A stretch of DNA of 64,000 bases, taken from Numida meleagris. Lineage: Eukaryota > Chordata > Aves > Galliformes > Numididae. The stretch covers positions 82,651,258-82,715,257 of the forward strand of contig NC_034410.1 in the NCBI RefSeq assembly GCF_002078875.1, read 5' to 3'. Positions 33,898 to 45,454 of this stretch are shown in pieces. The position numbers and the translations under genes were made by a program. The notes under the pieces were generated by a model. That model saw nothing but the letters and a program-made list of their open reading frames with translations. It did not search any database and was not told the origin of the DNA. Numbering within the stretch: position 1 is the stretch's first letter; each line of letters begins with the position of its first letter.

Positions 33898-35631
33898 CTG
33901 TAGAATGAGAATAAAGCATAACCAAGTAAATACGAGGAGAAAAAAGCAGTAACACTGAAGAGAAAGGGTTCCAATAGTGTTTACTTTGACTGCTGATAAC
34001 TGAGCTGTACTGATGAGGGACTACCTTGTCACAGACACAATCCCTCTATCAGTGGGTCCAGGACTGAGATACTAAAATAACATAGAGAAATGAAAACAAA
34101 CATTTCCTCAGGTTTGCAACATTCTTCAGGTGGGGGAGAACAGCGCTGGAGTACAACTTTGCTACAATGAGGGCAGGAAGCCTTCCACTGACCATGTAAG
34201 CTTTGGCAGCACGAACATGGAGCAGGGCATTCAGCTAAGGCTTGGGGATCTCCACTCGGCTGGCTCTTCGTGCATGCTTGGATCCCTCGGAAAATCTGTA
34301 AGGGAGAGAATTCTGACTCCTCAGCTGTAGGAATGGATACTGAATGGATACTTTCTCCTTTAAGAAGTATACAAAACATGCATTGGATTGGAAGGGAAGA
34401 GTATCAAAACAGGAAATGCCTGCAGCAATGATCTGCAATCACTTGTGAGGTAAGGCACAGAGGAGACAGATAAGGAAGGATCTATGACTCCAGGCAATCG
34501 CTTATCTGCTGTACTGTAATACACTGAAGACACAGCATGAACATCTGCAAGCAGATCTTTCCTCTCTTAGAATCATAAAGGTTGGAAAAGACCTCTAGGA
34601 TTATCTAGTCCAACCATCAGTCCATCCCCACCATGCCCACTAACCATGTCCTCAGTGCCACATCCACATGGTTCTTGAACACCTCCAGGGACAGTGACTC
34701 CACCACCTCCTGGGGCAGCTTGTTCCAATGCCTCACCACTCTTTCTGAGAATAAATCTTTCCTAATATCCTACCTGAACTTCCCCAACTTTAGGCCATCA
34801 CTTCTTATTACATAGATTTGTTTTACAAATAGCCACTTTCAGTTTTGGTTCATCTAACCTGCAAGTGGGAAGGCTCTGTGTTCTCTCCATCATGTCAACA
34901 ATGCACAACACAGGTTTTACTGTGAAACACCTTCAATATTAAATATATGTTTTTCTCTGCAGATTGGTTTTGGCTTGCAGAGGCTTGGTTTTGTTCTATA
35001 AATGCTGGTTTTTTAATGTGATTTTAGTCAGCCAACTTAAAAACAAAGCACTCTGTTGTGAAGCCAGAAAGAGCTCTCAAAGTTGCAGGCTGCAGCATCT
35101 CCAAACAAACAGGAGCGTGTGCCCTGCGCGCCTCCAGGCACGGGGCTCTGCGAGCCCTGATTCACTTTCTAGGCTTCTGACGGTGCCAACAGAGAGAGGA
35201 AATAGGCCATAACCTGCAAATTACAGCCTCCATTAGCCACACCAGGGGCTAGGTAAAGCAGTCAGCTGATTTAAACATACAAAGCTAGCAACATTTCACA
35301 GCAGTTCATAGCAGAGCATCAGCACAAGACTGACTGCAGTACATCCCACCCACCTTCTCATTGCTTCATTTTTTCCCACTCTATCCAACATCTGTTTCGA
35401 AAAAGAAAAACGCGGCTGTATTTCTTGCCACTCACTCCATCACACGGCATTTTAGTTCTACGATAAACCCTTCCATCACTCGCCCGTGCCGCCTCCTTCA
35501 CGACCGGGCGGCCGAACACCGCACACCGTGCACCGGCCGCCGCCTCCCGCTGCCCTCAGCCGGGCCCCGTGCCGACGCCCCGCCGCCCCTCGCTGCCTTC
35601 GGGCCCGCAGACCCGAGGCAGGGAGCCCCCC
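33898..35631 (-). other. FRRS1L intron 1 (up to the gap)
   Basis: Intron downstream of the missing first exon. It contains a CR1 fragment at 34569-34812 and turns GC-rich from about 35480 towards the gap. The minus-strand frame 34029-34379 is rich in Cys but not recognisable. Confidence 0.75.
34569..34812 (-). mobile_element. CR1 LINE 3' fragment
   Basis: Complete CR1 3' tip in reverse (GAATCATAAAGGTTGGAAAA), followed by CACCTCCAGGGACAGTGACT and CTTGTTCCAATGCCTCACCA. It lies in FRRS1L intron 1 in the same orientation as the gene. Confidence 0.95.
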
Positions 35632-36560
35632 NNNNNNNNNNNNNNNNNNNNNNNNNNNNNNNNNNNNNNNNNNNNNNNNNNNNNNNNNNNNNNNNNNNNN
35701 NNNNNNNNNNNNNNNNNNNNNNNNNNNNNNNNNNNNNNNNNNNNNNNNNNNNNNNNNNNNNNNNNNNNNNNNNNNNNNNNNNNNNNNNNNNNNNNNNNNN
35801 NNNNNNNNNNNNNNNNNNNNNNNNNNNNNNNNNNNNNNNNNNNNNNNNNNNNNNNNNNNNNNNNNNNNNNNNNNNNNNNNNNNNNNNNNNNNNNNNNNNN
35901 NNNNNNNNNNNNNNNNNNNNNNNNNNNNNNNNNNNNNNNNNNNNNNNNNNNNNNNNNNNNNNNNNNNNNNNNNNNNNNNNNNNNNNNNNNNNNNNNNNNN
36001 NNNNNNNNNNNNNNNNNNNNNNNNNNNNNNNNNNNNNNNNNNNNNNNNNNNNNNNNNNNNNNNNNNNNNNNNNNNNNNNNNNNNNNNNNNNNNNNNNNNN
36101 NNNNNNNNNNNNNNNNNNNNNNNNNNNNNNNNNNNNGGGGGCGCGGGGAGGGAACGTGGGACGGGGGCGTGGGAGGGGGGCGTGGGACGGCCCCGCGTGG
36201 CGGCACCCCAAAAGCTCTCAGCGCTGCGGGAGCAGCGGGGCCGTCCCGCGCGCCCGCCCGTCCTCCCGCTGCGGGCTGAGCTGCACGCCGGGTTTGTGTG
36301 GGGTTGGAGGAGTTCTGACGCGGGACCGCGTTACGTTCATCGCAGGTAAAGCAGCCGCTCGCCGTCAGCCGCTCGTTCGTGCTCGCATGGTGTGCGGCGT
36401 ACCCGCGGGTGTGCCCGCTCCTACCTGACGGGGCGGCGGGCTCCGCCGGGCAACCAGCGCCGCGCTGCGCCCAGGTAACTCCGGGCTGGCAGCGGGACGG
36501 CGCGGTCCGCGTGTGCTCCTGCTGCGTGGTGCCCGCGGGTATCTGGAAGGCAGAGGCCTC
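35480..36560. promoter_or_regulatory. CpG island around FRRS1L exon 1, interrupted by an assembly gap
   Basis: GC-rich, CpG-dense sequence flanks both sides of a run of N. It lies directly upstream of FRRS1L exon 2 on the minus strand and is the expected place of the FRRS1L promoter and first exon. No FRRS1L exon 1 sequence (expected to end near a SYGTFAGEF-like motif) is readable in either flank. On the right flank the plus strand has two donor-like sites (GTAAAG at 36346, GTAACT at 36475). Confidence 0.75.
35632..36136. other. Assembly gap of 505 N
   Basis: A run of undetermined bases bounded by C-rich and G-rich sequence. Long open frames that cross it are artefacts. It most likely hides FRRS1L exon 1 (signal peptide and about 75-80 residues) and the core promoter. 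Confidence 0.99.
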
Positions 36561-37796
36561 GCACACTCCTCTAGGGTTTGGTTGCGCCTTCTGGTCATAA
36601 CTCATACGTTTTGGTAGGGTTTTGCGTGGTTACACTTCCTCTACTCGGCCAAACTTCGGGGGGTGGTGATGGGGCAGCTGAATAACGTGCCGCAGTTGGC
36701 AGTACCCTGACAATTACAGTGACACCTTTCATTTCTGATCGCTGACGACTGCCCAAAGTTACTCTCAGGCGGAGCTGCTTTTGGGGTGAGCCCATTCCCC
36801 TGGGCTGGGCAGAGGCTCTCACTGCTGCAGTGCACCCACCGAGCACCAACTGCTCACTCCAGACAGAGCAGTATTCACCCTGGGGTAAGAAGGTGCAAGA
36901 GTAATTTTGATCATGTGCAAATTCAACGTGTTCTGTGGCAACCTATGTAAGAAGCTGTGGGAGAGCAGCACCATGCTCAGATACAAAATAATGAGTCCCT
37001 TCTTCCCCCTCCAATGGAGTTTGGCAAACTTGCAGGCCCAGTGGAAAACAAGCAAACAGCAACAGAAAAACCCTTACAAATCAGGCTAACGGGAAAATAA
37101 GGCTGTGGCTTATTCGTTCCAGCAATAATCAGCTCTGATGAGGGCCCGCCCCATCTCCTTTTGGAAATAGCCACCCAACTGCAATACTGCCTGTGAAGAA
37201 GCATTTGCTGAGCACTGAAACAGCTGTCAGCTGCGTGCGTTTTCTCCTTGCTGGAAACAGACTTGAGAGCACTGTGGTACAGGCAATGCTTCACAGCAAC
37301 AGTAAACACGTGGGATGTTTATCTGTATTGCATGCATCTACCTGAGAGCTATCATTTTAAATCTGATAGCTGAGACTCTGTCACTGATTGTGCTGGAGCT
37401 GTGCTCATTTAATAAGTTGAAGATACTGCTACTGACCCCATTGTGCTTGCCTCCTTCCTGTTAAATCCTTTAAATTAAGAATTAAAACAACTCTTGACAC
37501 ATTTTTTTGCTAAAACCTCACCTAAGCATCATCCCTGTTACCGAAATGGCTTGCTTGTAGGAAGTAATGCCATAGTTCGACTACTGGAGCACTAGTGAGG
37601 ACCCTCGTTTTTTCACAGAGAAGAGCACGGTGGTGTTTGCAGCAAACAGGAGAGTCCACAATGCAACTAACAGCAATGCCTGTATGGCAGCACTTCTGCA
37701 GGGAAGATCCCAATGTAATTGAGTAATTAAGGCTACCACCCAAAAGATATTAGCAGGAGTCAGTGGCTCTTTGTCCAGGTGGAGGCCAGTCACAAG

Positions 37797-38241
37797 TGGT
37801 GGCCCAGGTCTTGGGCCCTCTCCTATGAAGAAAACCTGAGGGAGCCGGGCTTGTTCAGCCCAGAGGAGAGAAGGCTCCTGGGAGACCTCATTGTGACCTT
37901 CCAGTACTCAAAGGGAGCTTATAAGCAAGAGGGAGACCAACTTTTTACATGAACAGATAATGATAGAACAAGGGGGGAATGGCGTTAAACTAAAAGAGGG
38001 AAAATTTAGATTAGGTGTTAGGAAGAAATCCTTTACTGAGTGTGGTGAGGCACTGCAAGAGTTTGCCAGGGGAAACTATGGATACCTCAACTCTGGAGGC
38101 ATTTGAGGCCAGGCTGGATGGGGCCCTGGGCAGCTTTATCTGGTGGGTGGCAACACTGCCCATAGCAGCGGAGTTGGAACTATGTGATCTTTAAGGTCCC
38201 TTCCAACCTAAGCCATTCTACGATTCTACGATTCTATGAAA
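37797..38241 (+). mobile_element. CR1 LINE 3' fragment with 8-bp tail repeats
   Basis: Forward CR1: CTCCTATGAAGAAAACCTGA, GGGAGCCGGGCTTGTTCAGC, GTTAGGAAGAAATCCTTTAC, GGCCAGGCTGGATGGGGCCC and CCCTTCCAACCTAAGCCATT. It ends in ATTCTACG-type tandem units, the hallmark of CR1 3' ends. Confidence 0.95.
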
Positions 38242-38409
38242 CTACAGTTTCATGAGCAGCGTTAATCCTTGAATGTTCAAACTTTTCGAATGCTGTACTT
38301 TGCAGCTTGCTCAATCTGGTGACACCTTTCCTGGACGGAATGTACAAATGCCATGTTATATATGAACTGCATGCTAGAAGGCATTGTGGTCCTTCAGCAT
38401 GGAGCCACA

Positions 38410-38600
38410 GACCCACAGAATATCCTGGGTTGGAAGGGACACACAGGGATCATCAAGTCAAACACCTGGCTCCAACATGACCACCCAAAATCAAACTCTA
38501 CATCTGAGAGTGTTGTCCAAACAATCCATAAACTCCAGCAGCTTGGAGTGCTCCTTAAGCTCCAACCACTGCCCTGGGGAGCCTCTTCCAGTCAGAACAG
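38410..38600 (-). mobile_element. CR1 LINE 3' fragment
   Basis: Reverse CR1 of an older subfamily: CAGAATATCCTGGGTTGGAA, then GGATCATCAAGTCAAACACC and CTGGGGAGCCTCTTCCAGTC. It faces the 3' end of the neighbouring forward CR1 copy at about 170 bp distance. Confidence 0.85.
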
Positions 38601-38910
38601 TGGGAGTCCTCTTGCTTTGGGGAGGCAGAGGTCTGCTGATTTCCAATGCTTCTTAAGCTATCATCTTCTGCCTCAGGGAAGTCCAGCAGCCAGATTGCCT
38701 CCATGATTTATTCACTCTATCCTGGACAATTCTTGGTTTGCTGGTGCTCAGTCTAGTAGTCCATTCCCAGAACTAGAAGCTGGGATTTTTCCCACTCATC
38801 CCAGGAGGCTAGTCTCTTGATTCTGCTTGTTGCTCAAAACATACTTTTACCCTAGTCTCATGTATTTGGGGCTGTTTAGACTAGAAATGAAAGCTTCATG
38901 AATAATCTAT

Positions 38911-39949
38911 GGCATGAATGTCCAAACTTGTGGCTTGCCTGGGCCACACTGGGCTGCATATACATAGGTAGCAGTGAAAGTAATGCCTCCTATTTACTTC
39001 CATGGAAATGATAAAAAATACAAAGAGCACAATAACACCATTTAATAGAGCAAATTCTCAGCTACTAAATACTACTTTTCAACATAGTCACCACCATTAG
39101 CTATGCATCTTTGCCAGCAGTGAACAAGAGTCTGCATGCCATGCTTGTAAAAATCTGTAATACCAGAGGTGAGCCACTGTCACTGTTACCACTGCTGAAA
39201 CACACCACCCTTTGGCTCACTGTGCTCATGTTCACTGTTTGGTCTCTACAAACATTCATCAGGTGTCGATAAATGTCAATGGGTGCAATTTTTTTCTGCA
39301 GAGAGGAATTCAATGATACATCTTTGCTCCATCTGCACTTCCATGTCAGACGTCATTTTGTCAGACTGCCCCTCTGCTGCCATCTGTCACACAGCAACAA
39401 AATGTAATGAAATACTGCTGGGAAGGTTCAGTCACTACTGCCATACCACCAACATCTGCCTCTGACATTGTGGGCCAACATAATAAAATAGGAGGCATTA
39501 CTTTTGGAGCAGTCCTGCGAAGTGAGGGATATTTCTCTCTAGTAAGAGAGGTCTTATAAAGATCTGGTAAAGACACATGGTCAAGTTTTTGATTGCAACT
39601 CTATACATTCCATTTTAAAATTCACAAGTAATGTATTTATGTTGACTGAAAATGGAGTTGCAAATAAGCCAAAAAATGATGATATTTTTTGCAATCTTGA
39701 AAATTCTTTTATCAAAATGGAAAGCATGGCTGCATATTCTTTGCTGTTCACTGTGTTTAGCCAGTGTATCAAAATCCGTACATTTATTTGCTATAACCCA
39801 AGCTGGCACTGCACTGCACTCCATGCTCTGGTTTCATCTCAGACAGGTTTAATAGCGTGCAGATGTTTGGTTGGTGCTGAGGGGGTGGGCCACACTGAGA
39901 GCTGTGCCAGGCTGCATGCGACCCGCGGGCCACAGGTTGGACATGCCTG
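38911..39949. mobile_element. hAT-like DNA transposon remnant, interrupted by a mariner
   Basis: The left end (GGCATGAATGTCCAAACTTG, then TGGCTTGCCTGGGCCACACT) and the right end, read in reverse (AGGCATGTCCAACCTGTGGC, then CCGCGGGTCGC), form imperfect terminal inverted repeats of about 35 bp. The GTCCAA..TGGCC style of end is typical of hAT/Charlie-type elements. Possible degenerate 8-bp target duplication around CTATGG and TTATGG. Without the mariner insertion the element is about 500 bp with no open transposase, so it is non-autonomous. Family assignment is inference. Confidence 0.55.
38969..39512 (-). mobile_element. Galluhop-type mariner, internally deleted, with dead transposase
   Basis: Terminal inverted repeats at 38971-38995 and 39486-39510 share 21 of 25 bases, including AAAGTAATGCCTCCTATTT. 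On the minus strand the region near the left end encodes LVHCWQRCIANGGDYVEK followed by a stop, the characteristic mariner transposase C-terminus. Nearer the right end it reads MEVQMEQRCIIEFLSAEK and, after a frameshift, IAPIDIYRHLMNVCRDQTVN, which resembles the mariner N-terminal helix-turn-helix. The catalytic D,D34D core is missing. At about 545 bp it is less than half of a full mariner and cannot move on its own. Confidence 0.85.
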
Positions 39950-41401
39950 AGTTATGGTTTAGATAACAGATGCAAATATAAATCTTAGTTCAGTCTCCAA
40001 ATTTTTGTTGTTCAGGAGTGGCTGTAGTTCTGTACTGAGGGGACTGGGAGGTAGAACCCCCTTGTCATGTTACAGCACAACCTGACTGATGGGGAGAGGG
40101 CTGGGGAAAGGCCAGTGATGCTGGCAGAGTGTGAGGCTACTGAAACCTCTAATGTGTGTCCTCTGTGCTCGTTCTTTTGGGACCACTCATCTCAAACACA
40201 TTTCCCCGTTGCTTCTGTGGCCAGGTACACTGGATCCTGCACCAGAAGAAGCAACTACTGCTTTTCTGCTTCTGTGCATATTCTAGTGGATTTTCTCCAT
40301 TTAATAGTCCTCTTTTAAAAGGTTCCTCTTCCTTACTCAGTTCATGGTAGCTTATTACTGTTCCCATTTAACTCCCCAAACCAGAAGCCAGTCAAGTTCT
40401 TACAGCTTCTTCCTCAGCATATCTGTGCCTCAAGAAGAGCTCCTTAAACTTTAGTGCTCCTGTCTATTTCCATAAAGTCAACATGTATCAAAAACTCAGT
40501 ACATATCCACCAGTGCTAATAAAACAACTAATTCTTGCAATAGCTCTGCAATAATCTCAACTGGAATTTGTAATCTATGTGCAGTTTCCTCAAACCCTTA
40601 CTGCAGGCTTGTTCAATGTGGTATATGTATTTACTCTGCCAGTAAGTTATCTTAGGCTTCCCTTAATTAAACAGCAATATAAATTATTGGAAATTGAGCG
40701 GTCACCTTGATTTCTTCAAGAAGAGTCATTCATGCCACGCTGTAGTTAACTACCCATGACTACAGAAACACGCTTGTTGTGCTAGTGCCTTAGATGTGTG
40801 AGAATATACGGTAGGAATTTCTTGCAGTCAGAGACTTTTCAAGATTTCTTTTGAAGGAAAGAATGTTGGATGACAATTAATTAAGAATATCTTCTGTGAG
40901 AAAAATAAAGTGATCGCCTTAGAAAAACAAAAAAAAAAAACTACTGAGGAAAAGGATGTGTGGCATTTCTGAAAGCTGCTAAGAAAAGAGATGTGTAAGG
41001 CTTTTGGAGGCATGGTACTGCTTTGCATCTTCTGGAAAAAGGCAAGGAAATACAGACTTTCAATATGTTACCATCCAAATAAAAACTGCTTTAGATCATT
41101 AGATCATCTTTTGCTTAGCTCTGGTAAACCTTCCTTTTCCTGCCTACATGGAATTATGTATCTGGTCTCCCTCCAAGGGCCATCATGCCTCTGCAGCCCA
41201 TACTGCTCCCAACAGTGCTCTTCCTATAAAATTAATCTAATATAGGAAAAAAAGCAATGTCTCTAAGTTCTGTTTTGAAAGCATAACATGCCTCAATCTG
41301 AAGACTAAGTCGTGCAGTTTTTAGATGCTAAATCAGCATGAGTTTCGCTTCAACAAGTACTATGGAGCCTTCCCAAAGCATATGGAAATGGTGCAGCATT
41401 C

Positions 41402-41434
41402 GTGTGTGTGTGTGTATGTGTGTGTGTGTGTGTG
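41402..41434. repeat. (TG)n microsatellite
   Basis: GT dinucleotide repeat with one interruption (TATG). Open frames reading VCVCVC through it are artefacts. Confidence 0.95.
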
Positions 41435-42058
41435 CTTGTTTACATCAGGCATTTATTTTCTCCGAAATGGTGGGTTTTTTTTTTTACCTCTCTGGCACTC
41501 TGTGCCACCTCAGCATGAATGAAGCGCTGGGAGGTAGAGCTGCCCTGGAAGCCAGATCGGCCAGATGGTGGCACAATGTGCACCAGGAGGTGTTGGAACA
41601 AAAATTTCTCCATTTTTATAAAGTCCTTGCTACAAAGAGGCTATTTATAGTCTTAGTCTAATAAGGAGCCAAAACAGAGCAGCCTTTTATTAGAACTTGC
41701 AATAGAGGGCATTGCACTGAGGCCTCCCCATGCATAAATACCATTTACTTATTGTACAAAAGTTGGCCCAGGGAGCTGAAAATTCAGCTTGTATTAGCAA
41801 AGAGCTCATTTAGGTAGGAATGTTTTAAGGAGTTTAAGCAGTGTTGGCAGAATTCAATTAATTCCATGTGTGACAATGTCATTTCATCCTAATTAGTTAG
41901 GAACTCAGAAATAAGAATTAACAAAAATAAAAAAAAAAAAATCCCCATTTCCTCCTGAGACTCCATCCAGAGAACTGCAGGAAAAGATTTTAAAGTTCTA
42001 TGTGTTGGAAAACGTTTAAAATAGTCTTTCCCTGACAGCTTGGAGCCTAAATAAGAGT

Positions 42059-42098
42059 AATAATTAAAGTAATAATAATTAACAATAATAATAATAAT
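42059..42098. repeat. (TAA)n microsatellite
   Basis: Imperfect TAA/AAT trinucleotide repeat next to the left edge of the orphan CpG island. Confidence 0.9.
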
Positions 42099-42184
42099 GC
42101 CCTTGTCTTCCAGGTGGGTGAAAGCAGGCAGGAGAAGAGCAGAGAACTCTTAGTTTGCTTCTCTGCTGTTTTCTGCCTGTGGAG

Positions 42185-42600
42185 CTGGGGTAGCTCCGGA
42201 CAAGGGAAGCGGGGACACGTTCGCATCGCACCCCTCCCAGCGAAAGCCTCAAAGGGGACATCTGCCTCACATAACCCCGGGACGAAGTCCCGGGACCAGC
42301 AGCTTTCTATCTCTCGCAGGGATCTCGGGGCCCGGCCTCGGGAATAGCGGGGGGCTCACGGCCTCAACGTGCACTGCCCCGGGGCTTCCCCGAGAAAGCC
42401 ACCCCCGCTGCTCGCTGAGGGCCGCGGGCAGTAGCTGCATCGGGCCGCCGAGGGGCGCCACGGCACCGCAGGACGAGCGCTGACCCCGCTCGGGCCCGCC
42501 ACGGCTGCGGCTGGGCTGCCCTCTCTTCCAGCGAGCGAGGGGACCCTGCCCGGACCGCCATGAACTTGGGGCCCTCAGCGCTGCGCTCTGTGGAGTTGCG
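42185..42600. promoter_or_regulatory. Orphan CpG island
   Basis: About 400 bp of GC-rich, CpG-dense sequence surrounded by AT-rich DNA, about 6 kb upstream of the FRRS1L island. It has no recognisable coding exon and does not look like a repeat. It contains a perfect hairpin at 42276-42294. A donor-like GTGAGC follows on the minus strand at about 42640. It may be an enhancer, a lncRNA promoter or an alternative promoter. Confidence 0.6.
42276..42294. repeat. Perfect short hairpin in the orphan CpG island
   Basis: CCCGGGAC, a GAA loop and GTCCCGGG give an 8-bp perfect stem with a 3-base loop. Confidence 0.9.
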
Positions 42601-43551
42601 GTAGCCACAAGCTTCCTTCCAGCCTGCTTTCCGTGCTCACCTACTGAATGTGTGTAAAGCAATTAGTGGGAGCTATCAGCCACTAGAGCAGTAGAGGGAG
42701 CACGACATGTACACGCAGGGATGAGGAGCATTTGTAGGGCTGAAAGATTCAGACTCCTCTACATGTAATCAGTAGGAACATAGGAGCTTTCTCAGGTAGT
42801 AGGGCGAGTTGCATAGCACTGACAGGAAATTACACTGCAAATCCTCGCTTTTGTCTGAAGCTGTGCTCTCTGCATGCCGTTATTGAAAGGCACATCTGTG
42901 CTCATCACCTGTGCTCATATAGAAGTCAGAGAGTTGGGTGTAGAGTGATTGCTGACTTCAGAATGATCTGCTCTTTTGTTCCCATTTAAAACTAAGGGAA
43001 ATCAATTACACCCAAGACCTTTGGCATGGAAGAAGAATCCTCATGAGGAGAGTTGAGCCTCTCGGAAGCCTCACTGCAGGCTGTGCTGACATCCGTGAGG
43101 TACATGGGGGACTTGGAACCTTGGATGCAGGAGTGAACCCAGCATAAAAACCATTTACCCTGCTGTGAGAAAGGCCCTGTAGGTCTCCTACCAGTACAGT
43201 CTTGGAGGGCTTGAAGGTGTTGTTTTGAAATGTTTGCAAAGTAAAAAAAAAAGACATTTTTAATATTTTACTTGTTATTAGTTTAAACTAGCTGATTGCA
43301 GTTGTACTTCTCGCAGTGCCAAAGAGGTCAGAGTGGTTTATTTCCCCAGAGATATCAGAGTACAGGATTGTTTTATAAAATACATATACCAGTGTGTGGG
43401 CAAAAACATCACATTTGAGAGTTGTTAGAGGAGAACTGGTGTCCTTTGGAAAGGTTCTATAGTACCAGTTGCTTCTCTTGCTTCCACTATCCAAAAAAGA
43501 TAAATGGCTGGTATTTTCTTGTTAAAATCTTTATGCAACACCAGTAATAAA

Positions 43552-44025
43552 TAATAGAATCACATAGTCTTTAAGTCTGGAAATGAACTCTGAGATCATC
43601 CAGTCCAAGCACCAACCCACCCCCACCATGCCTACTAAACCACGTCCCTCAGTGCCCCACACATATTTCTTGAACACCTTCAGGGCCAGAGACTCCACCC
43701 CCTCCCTGGGCAGCCTGTTCCAGTGAGAATATTTCTTTCTGAGAAGAAATTTTTCCTAATACCCAACTTGAACCTCCCATGGTGCAACTTGAGGCCATTC
43801 CCTCTCTTCCTGTCACTGTTACCTGGGAGATGAGGCTGACCCCCACCTAGCTACAACCGCCTTTCTGGCTGTTGTAGAGAGTGATGAGGTCTCCCCGAGC
43901 CTCCTCTTATCCTGATTGAATAATCCCAGTTCCCTCAGCCACTCCCCATAAAATGTTTTCCAGATCCTTCACAGCTTCGTTGCCCTTCTCTGGACACACT
44001 CCAGGGCCTCAGTGTCTTTCTTGTA
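43552..44025 (-). mobile_element. CR1 LINE fragment
   Basis: Reverse CR1 of about 475 bp: GAGATCATCCAGTCCAAGCA, GACTCCACCCCCTCCCTGGG, GTGCAACTTGAGGCCATTCC, CTGGCTGTTGTAGAGAGTGA and CTGGACACACTCCAGGGCCT. A small deletion removes part of the usual sequence near 43725. Confidence 0.95.
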
Positions 44026-44992
44026 GAGAAATAATAAACTTACGTCTTCTTGTTTCTATTTTGCAGCTACATAACATATCCTCAGGTTACTTCAATGTTT
44101 TTCATACGGATGTTTACAAAGATAAACCTAATTAAAGAACAGGTATTTAACTGGCTTGTCTTCATTTGGCAACCAACATGTGCACAAAGCAAAGGTTGCT
44201 AACAGCCTAAGGTGCACTCCATGCAGAACCCCCTCCCTTATACTTCAAATAAATGAGAGCATATGATGAATTCTGAAGCCTTTTCAGTGCGTTGCTAACT
44301 TGATGCTTTGAGTTTTGTTCTGATGCTGTTGCTATGCTGATCTGAGACAGGAAAATAGTCTTTACAGCATTTACTGAAACCAGTGTTCATCGGTGGAAAA
44401 GGGAAACAGTGGGAAAAAATCCAGACGTCAATCTGGCACGCAGAGAAAAAAAAAACAAATTCTTCCGCTCTGACATCCTGTTTCCCTGCATGTGTGCATA
44501 GCTCTCCCAACACCCTTGAAAATATTTGCATGTGCCAACACCCCCCTAAACGTAGCAGCAGGTAGCAAAAAGGCTAAAGTTTTCTCACTACTCCCCACTG
44601 GCAGCAGCAGCATTCTCCCACCAGCACCCTGCAGCCTCCCTGACCGCAGGCACTGCTGGGAATAAGTCCTTCCACCTACTGCAGAAAGGCACAAACCTGA
44701 AGCCAAACACAAAAAAAGCAGTGGAATTGACGCCTGCTGTTGCCATCTCAGTTTTCTTCTAGACATCCCCTTAGTCCTCTTTAATGCCAGCCAACACACT
44801 GAAGAGAGAAATCTCAAGAGAACAGTGCGTATGACTGGCTGAGGAAGTGCAATGACTTAAATTGTGCAGGCTGCAGGCAACACCGTAAACGTTAGGCAAG
44901 GAGTGGATGCCATTATATTCCCTCTAGGATGGAGCAAGAATGGTGTGGCAGTCATGCTTGTAAAGCAGCACAACTTTTTCCATCCGTAACAA

Positions 44993-45185
44993 ATCACAGA
45001 ATATCCTGAATTGGAGGGATACACAAGGTTCATCAAGTACAACTCCTGGCTCTACACGGTCTGATTTTTATCCGGTACTGTATGTCTGAGAGCATCGTCC
45101 AGATGTTTCTTGAACTCCAGCAAGCTCAGTGCCAAGGCACATGTCCCGGGGAGCCTGTTCCAGTGCCAAACCACACAAAGTGAAA
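44993..45185 (-). mobile_element. CR1 LINE 3' fragment
   Basis: Reverse CR1: CAGAATATCCTGAATTGGAG, GGTTCATCAAGTACAACTCC and GGGGAGCCTGTTCCAGTGCC. Same older subfamily style as the copy at 38410. Confidence 0.9.
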
Positions 45186-45454
45186 GAAACCTCAAATTCA
45201 TCAAAACTCTTACTTGTAGGAAAGTACCAATATTGACAGTACTTTCCACTGAACCTTAAGAAAAGGGTGTTTTTTTTTTTTTAAATCTTCTTTAGGAAAC
45301 CAGAGTTTTTGTTTGATACTAGCATTTTGCTCAAACTCATAGCGTAGTACTGTCCTTATATTCATATATATTGGTTTCCATTATCCAAACAGTTATCATT
45401 AGAAAATCAAGTTTTGATACTTCACTTATCTTTATTCCCAGAGAACTGTGGCTT

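Larger units (their letters stand above)
36561..42180. other. Upstream flank of FRRS1L, no gene recognised
   Basis: Apart from two CR1 fragments, the nested transposon, and a TG repeat, this interval is unique AT-rich sequence. From about 41640 to 41900 there is a stretch with ATTAGAACT, TTCAATTAATTCC and CCTAATTAGTTAG that looks like conserved non-coding DNA rather than repeat. Confidence 0.6.

Noticed and set aside
34029..34379. Cys-rich 116-codon minus-strand frame in FRRS1L intron 1
   Set aside because: In the gene's orientation but no fitting splice sites or phase, and the translation is not known in FRRS1L; probably chance.
35361..36605. Frames of 236-355 codons on both strands around 36 kb
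   Set aside because: They cross the N block, which cannot contain a visible stop; the readable ends show no known protein.
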